DNA of 64,000 nucleotides from Psychromarinibacter halotolerans (GCF_029168315.1 NZ_JARGYD010000006.1:62001-126000), one strand, 5' to 3'; positions 53,875 to 62,636 are shown, counted from the first letter of the stretch. A program made the numbers and translations. Notes: generated by a model not told the origin, from the letters alone.

Positions 53875-54918
53875 TTACTCGTCCTCGGCCACCAGTATGA
53901 TCTCTCCCTTCGCCTCCATCTCGCGGATGGCTGTGACGACGGCGCTCATGGCTTCTTCGCCTTCTTTCGCCTTGACGGTTCCCAGTGCCTCCATCTCGTC
54001 GCGCATCTGCTGGGCAAGGCGCTGGGACATGCTGCCAAGGATGAATTCTGCCGCTTTCTTTTCCTTTTCAGAGTTCAGCGCGGCGGCGAGCGCCTTGATC
54101 AGCATGGCGCCGTCGACCTCTCGCGTGACCTTGGGCACGTCGCGCGGGTCGATCCGCTGCGGGATGTTGATGAAGGTGAAGATCGCCTTGCGCACCTCGG
54201 CGGCGAAATCCCGGTCTTCCTGATCCAGCCCTTCCAGCACGTCGTCGCGCGTGGCGGCGGGAGAGAAGTTGAGGATCGCGCCCACGCGTTCGACCGGGCC
54301 GCCGTCGAAGGCTTTGGGCGCCTCTGCGTCCAGCTGGCTAACAAGAGCCTGACCGATGCGCTCGACGGTCTGCGGGCTGACCGACCCGGTCTGCCCCATG
54401 CTATAGGCCATCCTGCGGGCGCGTTCGCCAGGCATCAGGCCCAGAACCTCGGCCGCCTTCGATACCTTCAGCTTCGACAGGATGACGGCGCCGATCTCGA
54501 CGCTTTCCTCTTCGATCAGGGGCAGCAGGCGCGCGCCGTCCAACTGGCTTAGACGTTCCCACGCGTCGGTCACCGCGCCGATCCCGGCCTGCACCCGGAC
54601 CCGTTCCGCCGCCGCCGCGCTGATCGTGCCGTCCATCAGGGCCAGCGCCCCCGACAGGCCGTTCGGAAAAGACAGGCCGATGCCGTCAAGTTCGGCAACG
54701 AACTCCTCGACCACGGCCTTCAGAGTCACGCGGTCGATCAGCTTGAGGCCGCCCATTTCCCGCGTGAGATTGACCTGAAGCGTTTCCGGCATGTCGGTCA
54801 GCGAAAGCTCGATCCCCTCGCTGCGCAGAAGGCGCACGATGATCGCCGCCTTCTGGCGGCGCGTCAGCTGGCTGGCTGCACCCGAACCGGCACCCGGAAG
54901 GGTCATTTCCATTGGCAT
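53875..54918 (-). CDS. fliG: Flagellar motor switch protein FliG
   Basis: Rotor protein of the flagellar switch complex that contacts the stator. The 347-residue length is usual. The N-terminal domain starts QLTRRQKAAIIVRLLRSEG. The middle domain has AAEVLGLMPGERARRMAYSM, and the C-terminal torque domain has FTFINIPQRIDPRDVPKVTREVDGAMLIKALAAA with the charged torque helix. GGACGGAGTGTG precedes the ATG. No other flagellar genes are in the window, so this copy is separate from the main cluster. Confidence 0.92.
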   Translation of the reverse strand: MPMEMTLPGAGSGAASQLTRRQKAAIIVRLLRSEGIELSLTDMPETLQVNLTREMGGLKLIDRVTLKAVVEEFVAELDGIGLSFPNGLSGALALMDGTISAAAAERVRVQAGIGAVTDAWERLSQLDGARLLPLIEEESVEIGAVILSKLKVSKAAEVLGLMPGERARRMAYSMGQTGSVSPQTVERIGQALVSQLDAEAPKAFDGGPVERVGAILNFSPAATRDDVLEGLDQEDRDFAAEVRKAIFTFINIPQRIDPRDVPKVTREVDGAMLIKALAAALNSEKEKKAAEFILGSMSQRLAQQMRDEMEALGTVKAKEGEEAMSAVVTAIREMEAKGEIILVAEDE

Positions 54919-55029
54919 CGCACACTCCGTCCCCGAACATGTGCGAAACTGGCAGAGAATGGTTAACGATCTGTTTTAACGGATTGGCGCGGCGCGGTTT
55001 CCCGTCGCGCCCTTCGTGTCTGGCATGGG

Positions 55030-55563
55030 TCAGTAAGAGGTGTCGTGCCCGGTCAGGATGGCTTGGACCAACGCCTGTTCCGGCCACGTCCCGGCACCGC
55101 CACGGGCGCGGATCTGGGTCAGTTGGGCATAGGCCTCGTCCACGCGGCCCCGGATCACAAGACCTTGCCCCATGTAGGACCGGGCCAGCAGGTTGTCGGG
55201 GTTCGCGTCGATGGCTTGCAGGTAATAGCTGTCGCCCAGCTCGAAGTCGCCCCGCGCGCGGTGGACATAGCCGTAGTAGGTCAGCACCCGGTCGTCCTGT
55301 TGGTCGCCCATCGACGCCAGAACCCGCAGCGCGTCGTCCAGCCGACCGGCATAGGCCAGTTCGCGCACGGCGCGGTAGCGTTGATCGTCATTCAGCGACT
55401 CGACCTCGGGTTCGACGCATTTTCCGAGGTCGGCGTCGAACACCATCCCGTCGGTACAGGTGGTCGTGGTTTCGGTCGGGGTGGGCGGGCTGTCGCTGCC
55501 CGATCCGGCCGCGAAAGCGGCAAGGGGAAACAGCAGCAAAGCCGGGGCGAGCAGTCGGCGCAT
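55030..55563 (-). CDS. Secreted TPR protein with C-x12-C motif
   Basis: A 177-residue exported protein. The signal peptide is MRRLLAPALLLFPLAAFAAG. A Cys motif follows, TCTDGMVFDADLGKCVEP (C-x12-C). Then come TPR-like helices (YRAVRELAYAGRLDDALRVL, VLTYYGYVHRARGDFELGDSYYLQAIDANPDN). The start at 55563 is set by the signal peptide and AAGG upstream; the longer frame is not coding. The two genes upstream on the same strand encode small secreted proteins with the same Cys motif. Confidence 0.82.
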   Translation of the reverse strand: MRRLLAPALLLFPLAAFAAGSGSDSPPTPTETTTTCTDGMVFDADLGKCVEPEVESLNDDQRYRAVRELAYAGRLDDALRVLASMGDQQDDRVLTYYGYVHRARGDFELGDSYYLQAIDANPDNLLARSYMGQGLVIRGRVDEAYAQLTQIRARGGAGTWPEQALVQAILTGHDTSY

Positions 55564-55643
55564 CACGGAACCTTTCCTTTCAGAACGTCGGACGGGCAGG
55601 GTGTGGCGCGGGCGACGGGACGCCCGCGCCGACGTAACCTGCG

Positions 55644-55805
55644 TCAGGCCTTGATGCAGGCGAGGTAATGCTCGCTCCAGACCGAACCTTGCGGGCAGGT
55701 GCCGCCATATTTCTTGTCCCACATGCGGGGGCATATGTATTCGGCAGCGGCGATGGTGGGGGCCAGCAGCGCGGCGGCAAGAACAAGCGTGGCGAATGTC
55801 TTCAT
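55644..55805 (-). CDS. 53-residue secreted peptide with C-x12-C motif
   Basis: A signal peptide (MKTFATLVLAAALLAPTIAAA) is followed by a 32-residue mature peptide, EYICPRMWDKKYGGTCPQGS onward, ending in ACIKA. Its motif TCPQGSVWSEHYLAC has the same C-x12-C spacing and Gly/aromatic positions as the two neighbouring genes; Cys25 is an extra cysteine. The ribosome site is weak (GAGTATTTTTCC). Probably periplasmic or secreted; function unknown. Confidence 0.72.
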   Translation of the reverse strand: MKTFATLVLAAALLAPTIAAAEYICPRMWDKKYGGTCPQGSVWSEHYLACIKA

Positions 55806-55917
55806 GGAAAAATACTCCGATTACCTAGCGTCAGGCTGACGCAGGCAACGGCAGGCGTCAACCTGCGTCGTGCACAAGACGGCGCCCTGAAAAGGCGGCG
55901 CACGGAAAAAGCGCGCG

Positions 55918-56064
55918 CTAGCTGGTGATCTGGACGCAGGCCTTGGTTTCCGCGTCATAGGTCATGCCTTCGGCGCAGGTGGGCGTCGTCTGGCTGCTGC
56001 ATTCCTGAGCGAAAACAGCGGCGGGGGTCAGGGCTAGGATACTGGCGAGAAGCAGTCGTTTCAT
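55918..56064 (-). CDS. 48-residue secreted peptide with C-x12-C motif
   Basis: A signal peptide (MKRLLLASILALTPAAVFA) is followed by a mature part of about 29 residues, beginning QECSSQTTP and containing TCAEGMTYDAETKACVQI. The C-x12-C motif matches the two genes downstream on the same strand. The ATG at 56064 is followed by a Lys/Arg start and hydrophobic core; the longer frame upstream crosses the purB terminator. Function unknown. Confidence 0.72.
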   Translation of the reverse strand: MKRLLLASILALTPAAVFAQECSSQTTPTCAEGMTYDAETKACVQITS

Positions 56065-56159
56065 GGCTGTGACTCCGTTGGGTGACCCAACGATAGCACG
56101 GCAGGCCCTTACGGGAAGTTCCGCAGGGGCAATCTTCGGGATTTTCCCGCCCCGAATGC

Positions 56160-56193
56160 GAAACAGGCGGCGCGGGAAAGCCCGGCCGCCTGT
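56160..56193 (-). terminator. Hairpin after purB
   Basis: ACAGGCGGC and GCCGCCTGT form a 9-bp stem with a 13-base loop that can pair further. TTTCG follows on the minus strand. It lies 25 bases after the purB stop and separates purB from the small secreted genes. Confidence 0.65.
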
Positions 56194-56218
56194 CGTTTCA
56201 GCAATATGGCAAGCGCGC

Positions 56219-57526
56219 TTACGCCTCGCCGAACACCCGTTTGAAGATCGTGTCGACGTTCTTGGTGTGATAGCCCATGTCGAATTTCTCGTTGATCGCG
56301 TCGACACCAAGGGCCGCCACGACCTCTTCGTCGGCCAGCAGCAGTTCGCGGAAATCAAGCCGTTCTTCCCAGACCTTCAGCGCGTTGCGCTGCACCATGG
56401 AATAGGCGTCCTCGCGGCTGACGCCGGCCTGCGTCAGGGCCAGAAGCACCCGCTGCGACATCACGAGACCCGGGAACTTGTTCATGTTTTCCAGCATGTT
56501 CTCGGGGTAGATGATCATCTTGTCCACGACACCCGCCAGCCGGTTCAGCGCGAAGTCCAGCGTCACGGTCGCGTCGGGGCCGATGCCGCGCTCGACCGAC
56601 GAGTGCGAGATGTCGCGCTCGTGCCAAAGGGCCACGTTCTCCATCGCCGGGATCACCGACATGCGCACCAGCCGGGCAAGGCCGGTGAGGTTCTCGGTCA
56701 GGACCGGGTTCTTCTTGTGCGGCATCGCCGAAGACCCCTTCTGGCCCATCGAGAAGAACTCGGCGCCTTCCAGAACCTCGGTGCGCTGCATGTGGCGGAT
56801 CTCGATCGCGACGTTTTCGATCGACGAGGCGATGACGCCCAGCACCGCGAAGAACATCGCGTGGCGGTCGCGCGGGATCACCTGCGTGCTGATCGGCTCG
56901 GGCTGAAGGCCCATCTTGGCGCAGACGTGTTCCTCGACGCGCGGGTCGATGTTGGCGAAGGTGCCGACGGCGCCCGAGATCGCGCCGGTGGCGATCTCTT
57001 CGCGGGCGGCCTGCAGGCGCGCCTTGTTGCGGTCCATCTCGGCGTAGAAGCGGGCGAATGTCAGGCCCATCGTCGTCGGTTCCGCGTGGATGCCGTGGCT
57101 GCGGCCGACGCGCACCGTCATCTTGTGCTCGAACGCGCGTTTCTTCAGCGCGGCCAGCAGTTTGTCCATATCGGCCAGCAGAATGTCGGCGGCGCGGGTC
57201 AGTTGCACGTTCAGGCAGGTGTCCAGCACGTCGGACGAGGTCATGCCCTGATGCACGAAGCGCGCTTCTTCCGAACCGACCAGTTCCGACAGGTGGGTCA
57301 GGAAGGCGATGACATCGTGCTTGGTGACGGCTTCGATCTCGTCGATGCGGGCGACGTCGAACTCCATGTCCTTGGCCTTCCACACGGCCTCGGCGTTCTC
57401 TTTCGGGATCACCCCCAAATCAGACATGGCATCGCAGGCGTGCGCCTCTATCTCGTACCAGATGCGAAATTTGGTCTCGGGCGACCAGATGGAAACCATT
57501 TCGGGGCGGGAGTAACGGGGGATCAT
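56219..57526 (-). CDS. purB: Adenylosuccinate lyase
   Basis: Fumarase/aspartase-superfamily enzyme acting twice in purine synthesis: it cleaves SAICAR to AICAR and adenylosuccinate to AMP, releasing fumarate. The 435-residue protein begins MIPRYSRPEMVSIWSPETKF. It has FVHQGMTSSDVLDT, GRSHGIHAEPTTMG with the catalytic His, and the mobile loop GSSAMPHKKNP with the catalytic Ser. The ATG at 57526 is the family start; the open frame runs much farther upstream but is antisense to the exchanger gene. Confidence 0.97.
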   Translation of the reverse strand: MIPRYSRPEMVSIWSPETKFRIWYEIEAHACDAMSDLGVIPKENAEAVWKAKDMEFDVARIDEIEAVTKHDVIAFLTHLSELVGSEEARFVHQGMTSSDVLDTCLNVQLTRAADILLADMDKLLAALKKRAFEHKMTVRVGRSHGIHAEPTTMGLTFARFYAEMDRNKARLQAAREEIATGAISGAVGTFANIDPRVEEHVCAKMGLQPEPISTQVIPRDRHAMFFAVLGVIASSIENVAIEIRHMQRTEVLEGAEFFSMGQKGSSAMPHKKNPVLTENLTGLARLVRMSVIPAMENVALWHERDISHSSVERGIGPDATVTLDFALNRLAGVVDKMIIYPENMLENMNKFPGLVMSQRVLLALTQAGVSREDAYSMVQRNALKVWEERLDFRELLLADEEVVAALGVDAINEKFDMGYHTKNVDTIFKRVFGEA

Positions 57527-57604
57527 GGCAGACCTGTATCTGGAGCGGACATTCGGGGCGGGGTTTAGACCCACTGGGACGCGGCGGCAAGCGGGGTGCG
57601 CGGG

Positions 57605-58633
57605 ATGATCGCGTCGCTGTCCACCGCGTGGCTGTTCGGGGCGTTCGCCCTTGCGGGCCTTGTCATCCTTGTCATCGGCACGCGCATCACCGACCTTGCC
57701 GACCGCATCGCGGATCGCAGCGGGCTGGGAGAGGCGGTGATCGGGGGCATCGTGCTGGGCGCTGCGACCTCGCTGTCGGGTGTGGTGGTGTCGATCACCT
57801 CGGCGCTGGAAGGCGCGCCGCAACTGGCATTTGCGAACGGTGTCGGCGGCATCGCGGCGCAGACGGCGTTTCTTGCGCTGGCCGACGTGATCCACAAGCG
57901 CGCGAACCTCGAACACTCGGCGGCCGAGGCCACCAACCTGTTTCAGGGGGCGCTGCTGCTGTCGCTGCTGTGCCTGCCGCTGATTGCGTTCACCACGCCG
58001 GAAATCACGGTCTTCGCGGTGCACCCGATCTCGGTCCTGCTGATCGCGGTCTATTGCGTGGGTGCGGTGACGACGAGCCGGGTCCGCGAACAGCCGATGT
58101 GGCGCCCGGTGCGCACGGCGGAAACGGTCGAGGACGAGCCCGACGAGCCGCCCAGCCGCGCGGGGATGCTGGCGCTGGCGGGCAGCTTCGCGGTGCTGGT
58201 CGCGATTCTCGGCGCGGCGGGCTGGGTCATCGCTCAGACCGGGTCCGCCCTGTCAGAGCGGCTGGGCATGTCGCAGACGGTGGTGGGCGCCCTGATGACG
58301 GCGGTCGTCACGTCGCTGCCGGAACTGGTGACGACCATCGCCGCGGTGCGGCGGGGCGCGATGCAGCTTGCGATGGGTGGCATCATCGGCGGCAACACCT
58401 TCGACACGCTGTTCCTGTCGCTGAGCGACATGGCCTATCGCGACGGGTCGCTGTATCACGCGGTCGGACCGGCCGAATACTTCTGGCTGGTTGTGGGGCT
58501 GCTTATGACGGCGGTGCTGCTGATCGGTCTGATCCTGCGCGAACGGGAAGGGCCCCTGAAGATCGGGACGGAAAGCATGGCGATGCTGGTGATCTACGCA
58601 GGTGCGGTGGGGCTGCAGGTGGTGGCGGGATGA
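57605..58633 (+). CDS. CaCA-type cation exchanger
   Basis: Membrane antiporter of 342 residues in the sodium/calcium exchanger superfamily. Two inverted repeats are visible: IGGIVLGAATSLSGVVVSITSAL and VVGALMTAVVTSLPELVTTIAAV, the alpha-1 and alpha-2 ion-binding motifs, with GGNTFDTLFLSLSDM after the second. The first repeat has Ser-Gly where Pro-Glu is usual, so ion selectivity is uncertain. The ATG at 57605 is used; a GTG at 57596 is possible. It overlaps the DUF6314 gene by 4 bases. Confidence 0.88.
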   Translation: MIASLSTAWLFGAFALAGLVILVIGTRITDLADRIADRSGLGEAVIGGIVLGAATSLSGVVVSITSALEGAPQLAFANGVGGIAAQTAFLALADVIHKRANLEHSAAEATNLFQGALLLSLLCLPLIAFTTPEITVFAVHPISVLLIAVYCVGAVTTSRVREQPMWRPVRTAETVEDEPDEPPSRAGMLALAGSFAVLVAILGAAGWVIAQTGSALSERLGMSQTVVGALMTAVVTSLPELVTTIAAVRRGAMQLAMGGIIGGNTFDTLFLSLSDMAYRDGSLYHAVGPAEYFWLVVGLLMTAVLLIGLILREREGPLKIGTESMAMLVIYAGAVGLQVVAG

Positions 58634-59052
58634 CCGATGGCCCCCGGCTGCGGGATTTCCGGGGCGTCTGGCGCCTGTCGCGCGAGATCGGCGACCGCTA
58701 TGGCGGACAGGCGCTGCGGTTCGAGGGGACGGCCCGGTTCAGCGGCGGGGACGACCGGCTGACCCTGCTGGAAAGCGGCCAGATGCTGGTGCCGGGCCAG
58801 CCGCCGATGCGGGCCGAACGGACCTATCACTGGCACGCCGATGGCGACGGGATCGCGGTGTTCTTCGAGGACGGCCGCCCGTTCCACCGGATCGGGCCGG
58901 GGTTGCAGCCCGCAGCGGACCACGATTGCCCGCCGGACCTGTACGCGGTGCGCTATGACTTTCGCGCCTGGCCGGACTGGAGCGCCGAGTGGAAGGTCTA
59001 TGGCCCCCGCAAAGACTATGTCATGACAAGCTGGTACAGCCCGGAAGACTGA
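58630..59052 (+). CDS. DUF6314 family protein
   Basis: A 140-residue cytoplasmic protein. It starts PRLRDFRGVWRLSREIGD and has the DUF6314 pattern FEGTARF, LLESGQM, AERTYHWHADGDGIAVFFEDGRPFHRI and YAVRYDFRAWPDWSAEWKVYGPRKDYVM. It probably forms a small beta-barrel; function unknown. Its start overlaps the exchanger stop (ATGA), so they are co-translated. Confidence 0.85.
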   Translation: MTDGPRLRDFRGVWRLSREIGDRYGGQALRFEGTARFSGGDDRLTLLESGQMLVPGQPPMRAERTYHWHADGDGIAVFFEDGRPFHRIGPGLQPAADHDCPPDLYAVRYDFRAWPDWSAEWKVYGPRKDYVMTSWYSPED

Positions 59053-59260
59053 CGTCCGACCGTCGGGCGAGGACGCGGGCGCGGGCGCGGGCGATGTGCG
59101 CAGGCGGCTAGGGGGCTGTGCCTTGCTGCAGGTGCAAACACCGGTAGACAGCCCTCAGATACCGTCATGCGGCGAACGCCCGCATTCCAGATACATCCGC
59201 AGACGCCGTACGGGCACCGGCCCGTCGCGGTCGCCCGCCCGTTCGAAAAGGTCACATGTT

Positions 59261-59830
59261 ATGTCCCTGAAACTGAAAATCATCACCGGCTCTACCCGTC
59301 CCGGCCGCGTCGGCCCGACCATCGCGAAATGGGTGGCCGAGGCCGCCAAGGCGCATGGCGCGTTCGAGGTCGAGTCCATCGACATTGCGGACATGAACCT
59401 GCCGTTCCTTGACGAGCCGAACCACCCGGCGATGCAGGATTACCAGCACGCGCACACCAAGGCCTGGAGCGCGAAGATCGCCGACGCCGACGCCGTGCTG
59501 TTCGTGACCCCGGAATACAACAGCTTTCCGCCCGCGACCCTGGTGAACGCGGTGCAGGTGCTGCTGAAAGAATGGCAGTACAAGCCGGCCTCTGTGGTCA
59601 GCTATGGCGGCGTCTCGGCCGGTCTGCGCGCCGCGCAAGAACTGCGCCAGCTGCTGGGGAACGTTGGCATGGTCGCGATCCCGCAGGGCGTCCCGGTGCC
59701 GTTCTTCCCGCAGTTCATGGACGAGAACGCGGCCTTCACCCCGAACCAGCAGATGAACGACGGACTGAAGCTGGCTCTGGATGAACTGGCCAAGTGGGCC
59801 GAGCCGCTGAAGGCCCTGCACGCGGCCTGA
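59261..59830 (+). CDS. NADPH-dependent FMN reductase
   Basis: Flavodoxin-like quinone/FMN reductase of 189 residues. The phosphate-binding loop is IITGSTRPGRVGPTIAKW. The flavin-contact block is VLFVTPEYNSFPPATLVNAV, followed by VSYGGVSAGLRAAQELR. These are the NADPH-dependent FMN reductase (ChrR/ArsH-like) marks. The electron acceptor is unknown. AAAGGTCAC precedes the ATG. It converges on the RHH gene with a 2-base gap. Confidence 0.92.
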   Translation: MSLKLKIITGSTRPGRVGPTIAKWVAEAAKAHGAFEVESIDIADMNLPFLDEPNHPAMQDYQHAHTKAWSAKIADADAVLFVTPEYNSFPPATLVNAVQVLLKEWQYKPASVVSYGGVSAGLRAAQELRQLLGNVGMVAIPQGVPVPFFPQFMDENAAFTPNQQMNDGLKLALDELAKWAEPLKALHAA

Positions 59831-59832
59831 TC

Positions 59833-60066
59833 TCAGTCGGCGCCACCGTCGCGATCGCGGTAGTGGCGCAGGACGAACAGGCGGATGGCCGAGGCGAGAC
59901 CGGTCTCGACCCCGCGCGTTTCATCGATCTCGGCGGCCAGCGCGTTCAGCGGCTGGCCGCGCTGGGTGGCGATCTCGCGGAACGCCGCCCAGAACTCCGG
60001 CTCCAGCGAAACGCTGGTGCGGTGGCCCCGCAAGGTGAGCGAATGCTTGGCGGGGCGGTCGGTCAT
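59833..60066 (-). CDS. Ribbon-helix-helix domain protein
   Basis: A 77-residue protein of the RHH_4 type. The beta strand HRTSVSLEPEFWAAF is followed by helices with IATQRGQPLNALAAEIDETRG and GLASAIRLFVLRHYR. Likely a small DNA-binding protein. Its start overlaps the DUF4169 stop by ATGA. The pair is a standing arrangement in Rhodobacteraceae, so I do not read it as a toxin-antitoxin module. Confidence 0.88.
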   Translation of the reverse strand: MTDRPAKHSLTLRGHRTSVSLEPEFWAAFREIATQRGQPLNALAAEIDETRGVETGLASAIRLFVLRHYRDRDGGAD

Positions 60067-60242
60067 TCTTCCTCGAACCTGTGATCGTCGAGCTTCTTCT
60101 TCGCCTTCGCGTTTTGCGTGGCGTCGAGGACGCGCTGCGCCTTGCTGCGCCCGTGCTTCGCCGCGTTCTCGTTCGCGGCGGCCCGCTTGTCGGCCCGGGC
60201 GCGGTCCTTGCGCGCTTGCCGCAGGTTGGTGACGTTGCTCAT
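60063..60242 (-). CDS. DUF4169 family protein
   Basis: A 59-residue highly charged protein. It begins MSNVTNLRQARKDRARADKR and continues ENAAKHGRSKAQRV, the DUF4169 pattern. It is probably helical and disordered in isolation; function unknown. The ATG at 60242 is the family start. It is co-translated with the downstream ribbon-helix-helix gene. A dispersed repeat lies about 95 bases upstream. Confidence 0.85.
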   Translation of the reverse strand: MSNVTNLRQARKDRARADKRAAANENAAKHGRSKAQRVLDATQNAKAKKKLDDHRFEEE

Positions 60243-60336
60243 GTGACCCCTCTGTTCATGGACCGGCACAGAACACCAACCGGCGGGCGTTGCCAATGGG
60301 TCGGTTGATGACGTGTCGCCGCGCGGGCGAATGAAA

Positions 60337-60398
60337 GGGGGCGCTGCCCCCGTCGCGCTTTGCGCGACTCCCCCGGGGTATTTTGAAAGAGAAGAAGG
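60337..60398 (-). repeat. Dispersed double-hairpin repeat, copy 2
   Basis: Read on the minus strand: CCTTCTTCT, then CAAAATACCCCGGGGGAG, then stem GTCGCGC-AAA-GCGCGAC, then stem GGGGGC-AGC-GCCCCC. It matches copy 1 at 15282-15340 element by element, while loops and stem ends vary in a compensated way. It lies between DUF4169 and the Imm11-like gene. Confidence 0.75.
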
Positions 60399-60421
60399 GG
60401 CGGGTTTTGCCTTGGGCGGCG

Positions 60422-61054
60422 TCAGGCCAGAGTGCAGGGAACCAGCCAGAGGTCCTCGGCCATACCGGCGTCGATCAGGGCGCGCGACAGGGGCCCGGAC
60501 GCGAAGTAAACGCTGTAGAGCGTGGGGTCGTACCAAATGTCTGCGGTGTTCTGGGGCGTGGCGGACAGGACGATGTCCCCGGGTTCGACTGTCAGTTCGA
60601 TGAAGTGCTGACGCTCACCGGGTTGTTGCGGCGCAAGGTTCCTGCACCGGTCGACCAGAACCGGGTGGGTCGGGGTAACCGGATAGAACGACAGCGAGAG
60701 GTAGTCGAGGCCGCGGTCCGCGCCTTTCGGCGCCGTCAGCTCGACCGGGCGCAGGCGCGCGGGGCCGGTGTCAAAGCGCAGCAGCAGGTCGGCCAGCGGT
60801 TTCGAAACGGTCAGGTGTCCTGCCATGAAGAACGCCGGCAGCGGGCGCCATTTGCGCCCTTCGCGTTGGTCTGCCGTCAGGGTCAGCCGTTTCGGGTCGC
60901 CCTTGTAAAGTTTCCGCTTGAGCGGCGACATGGCGTCGAGCCGCTCCTTCGGGATCTCGAGCGGATAGCGTTCGTGCACGTCGACCCCGAACGAGAAATA
61001 AATGCTGCGCGGCGCCATGATGACGTGCGGCACGGTGTCGTCGGTGTCTTGCAT
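60422..61054 (-). CDS. Imm11-like (DUF1629) protein
   Basis: A 210-residue protein resembling the Imm11/DUF1629 family, predicted immunity proteins of polymorphic toxin systems. The central HLTVSKPLADLLLRFDTGPA and PVELTAPKG are suggestive. So is the end, DIWYDPTLYSVYFASGPLSRALIDAGM followed by LWLVPC. The ATG at 61054 has AAGGAGGCGCAGA upstream. No toxin gene is adjacent; fumC lies on the same strand further upstream. Many such solitary copies are known, so immunity function is inference. Confidence 0.68.
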   Translation of the reverse strand: MQDTDDTVPHVIMAPRSIYFSFGVDVHERYPLEIPKERLDAMSPLKRKLYKGDPKRLTLTADQREGRKWRPLPAFFMAGHLTVSKPLADLLLRFDTGPARLRPVELTAPKGADRGLDYLSLSFYPVTPTHPVLVDRCRNLAPQQPGERQHFIELTVEPGDIVLSATPQNTADIWYDPTLYSVYFASGPLSRALIDAGMAEDLWLVPCTLA

Positions 61055-61187
61055 TCTGCGCCTCCTTGGGGGTGCGGCGGGCCGCCGGGGCCTGTTCCCT
61101 GCGCGCGGCAGGATAGGCGAGTGGGGCGCGGCTGGGAAGCGCGGGCTGGTGGCGGGCCGCTGGGCGTGTGCCGCGGCGGCTGCCACG

Positions 61188-61222
61188 CAAAAAGGGCGCC
61201 GCACGACGGCGACGCCCTTTTG
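61188..61222 (-). terminator. Intrinsic terminator after fumC
   Basis: AAGGGCG and CGCCCTT form a stem with a GC-rich loop; TTTTTGC follows on the minus strand. It lies about 20 bases beyond the fumC stop codon. It would also work in the other direction. Confidence 0.8.
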
Positions 61223-61241
61223 TTCAAGGGTCCGGCAGGGA

Positions 61242-62636
61242 TCAGTCCTTGGGGCCGATCATCTGTTCCGGGCGGACCACCTTGTCGAAGGTTTCTTCGT
61301 CCACGAAGCCAAGCGCGATGGCTTCTTCGCGCAGGGTGGTGCCGTTCTTGTGCGCCGTCTTGGCGACCTTGGTGGCGTTGTCGTAGCCGATTGTCGGAGC
61401 CAGCGCCGTCACCAGCATCAGCGATTCCTTCATCAGCTTCTCGATCCGGGCCTCGTTCGCCTGAATGCCGACCACCATGTTGTCGGTGAAGGCCGAGGCG
61501 CTGTCGCCCAGAAGCTGCATCGACTGAAGCACGTTGTAGGACATCATCGGGTTGTAGACGTTCAGCTCGAAATGGCCCTGGCTGCCGGCCATGCCGACCG
61601 CCGCGTCGTTGCCCATGACGTGGGCGCAGACCATCGTCAGCGCCTCGGCCTGCGTCGGGTTCACCTTGCCGGGCATGATCGAGCTGCCGGGTTCGTTTTC
61701 CGGCAGGATCAGCTCGCCGAGGCCCGAGCGGGGGCCGGAGCCCAAGAGGCGGATGTCGTTGGCGATCTTGAACAGCGACGCGGCGACGGTCTTCAGAGCG
61801 CCCGAGAACATGACCATCGCGTCATGGGCGGCAAGGGCTTCGAACTTGTTGGGGGCGGTGACGAAGGGCAGGCCGGTGATCTCGGCCATGTTGGCGGCGA
61901 CGGCTTCGCCCCAGCCTTTCTTGGTGTTCAGCCCGGTGCCGACGGCGGTGCCGCCCTGCGCTAGTTCGTAGATGTCGGGCAGGCAGGCCTTCACCCGCTC
62001 GATCCCCTTGCGGACCTGGTGCGCGTAGCCCGAGAATTCCTGGCCCAGCGTCAGAGGGGTGGCATCCTGAGTGTGGGTACGGCCGATCTTGATGATGTCC
62101 TGAAACTCGTCACGCTTGGCTTCCAGCGCGGCGGCGAGCTTTTCCAGACCCGGCAGCAGCACGTCGCGCGCCTGCATGGCGATGCCGACGTGCATCGCGG
62201 TCGGGAAGGTGTCGTTCGACGACTGGCCCATGTTGCAGTGATCGTTCGGGTGAACCGGCTTTTTCGACCCCATCTCGCCGCCCAGCATCTCGATCGCGCG
62301 GTTCGAGATCACCTCGTTGGCGTTCATGTTGGACTGGGTGCCGGAACCGGTCTGCCAGACCACCAGCGGGAAGTTGTCGTCGAACTTGCCGTCGATGACT
62401 TCGCCCGCGGCGGCGATGATCGCATCGGCGATCTCGGCGTCCATCGCGCCGTTGGCCTTGTTCGCCATCGCGCAGGCCTTCTTGACCACGCCCAGCGCGC
62501 GGATGATCGGCACCGGCTGCTTTTCCCAGCCGATCGGGAAGTTCATGATCGAGCGCTGGGTCTGTGCGCCCCAGTACTTGTCTGCGGGTACTTCCAGCGG
62601 GCCGAAGCTGTCGGTTTCGGTGCGGGTGGCGGTCAT
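61242..62636 (-). CDS. fumC: Class II fumarate hydratase
   Basis: Iron-free fumarase that hydrates fumarate to malate in the TCA cycle. The 464-residue protein has WGAQTQRSIMNFPIG near the N-terminus, GSGTQSNMNANEV, KPVHPNDHCNMGQSSNDTFPTAMH, GRTHTQDATPLTLGQEFSGY, and the catalytic loop GSSIMPGKVNPTQ. All are classic FumC signatures. It forms its own transcription unit between sspB and the Imm11-like gene. Confidence 0.97.
   Translation of the reverse strand: MTATRTETDSFGPLEVPADKYWGAQTQRSIMNFPIGWEKQPVPIIRALGVVKKACAMANKANGAMDAEIADAIIAAAGEVIDGKFDDNFPLVVWQTGSGTQSNMNANEVISNRAIEMLGGEMGSKKPVHPNDHCNMGQSSNDTFPTAMHVGIAMQARDVLLPGLEKLAAALEAKRDEFQDIIKIGRTHTQDATPLTLGQEFSGYAHQVRKGIERVKACLPDIYELAQGGTAVGTGLNTKKGWGEAVAANMAEITGLPFVTAPNKFEALAAHDAMVMFSGALKTVAASLFKIANDIRLLGSGPRSGLGELILPENEPGSSIMPGKVNPTQAEALTMVCAHVMGNDAAVGMAGSQGHFELNVYNPMMSYNVLQSMQLLGDSASAFTDNMVVGIQANEARIEKLMKESLMLVTALAPTIGYDNATKVAKTAHKNGTTLREEAIALGFVDEETFDKVVRPEQMIGPKD

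Noticed and set aside
59833..60242. RHH protein plus small charged protein as a toxin-antitoxin pair
   Set aside because: DUF4169 next to an RHH_4 protein is a known housekeeping-type neighbourhood in Rhodobacteraceae, and neither resembles a toxin.
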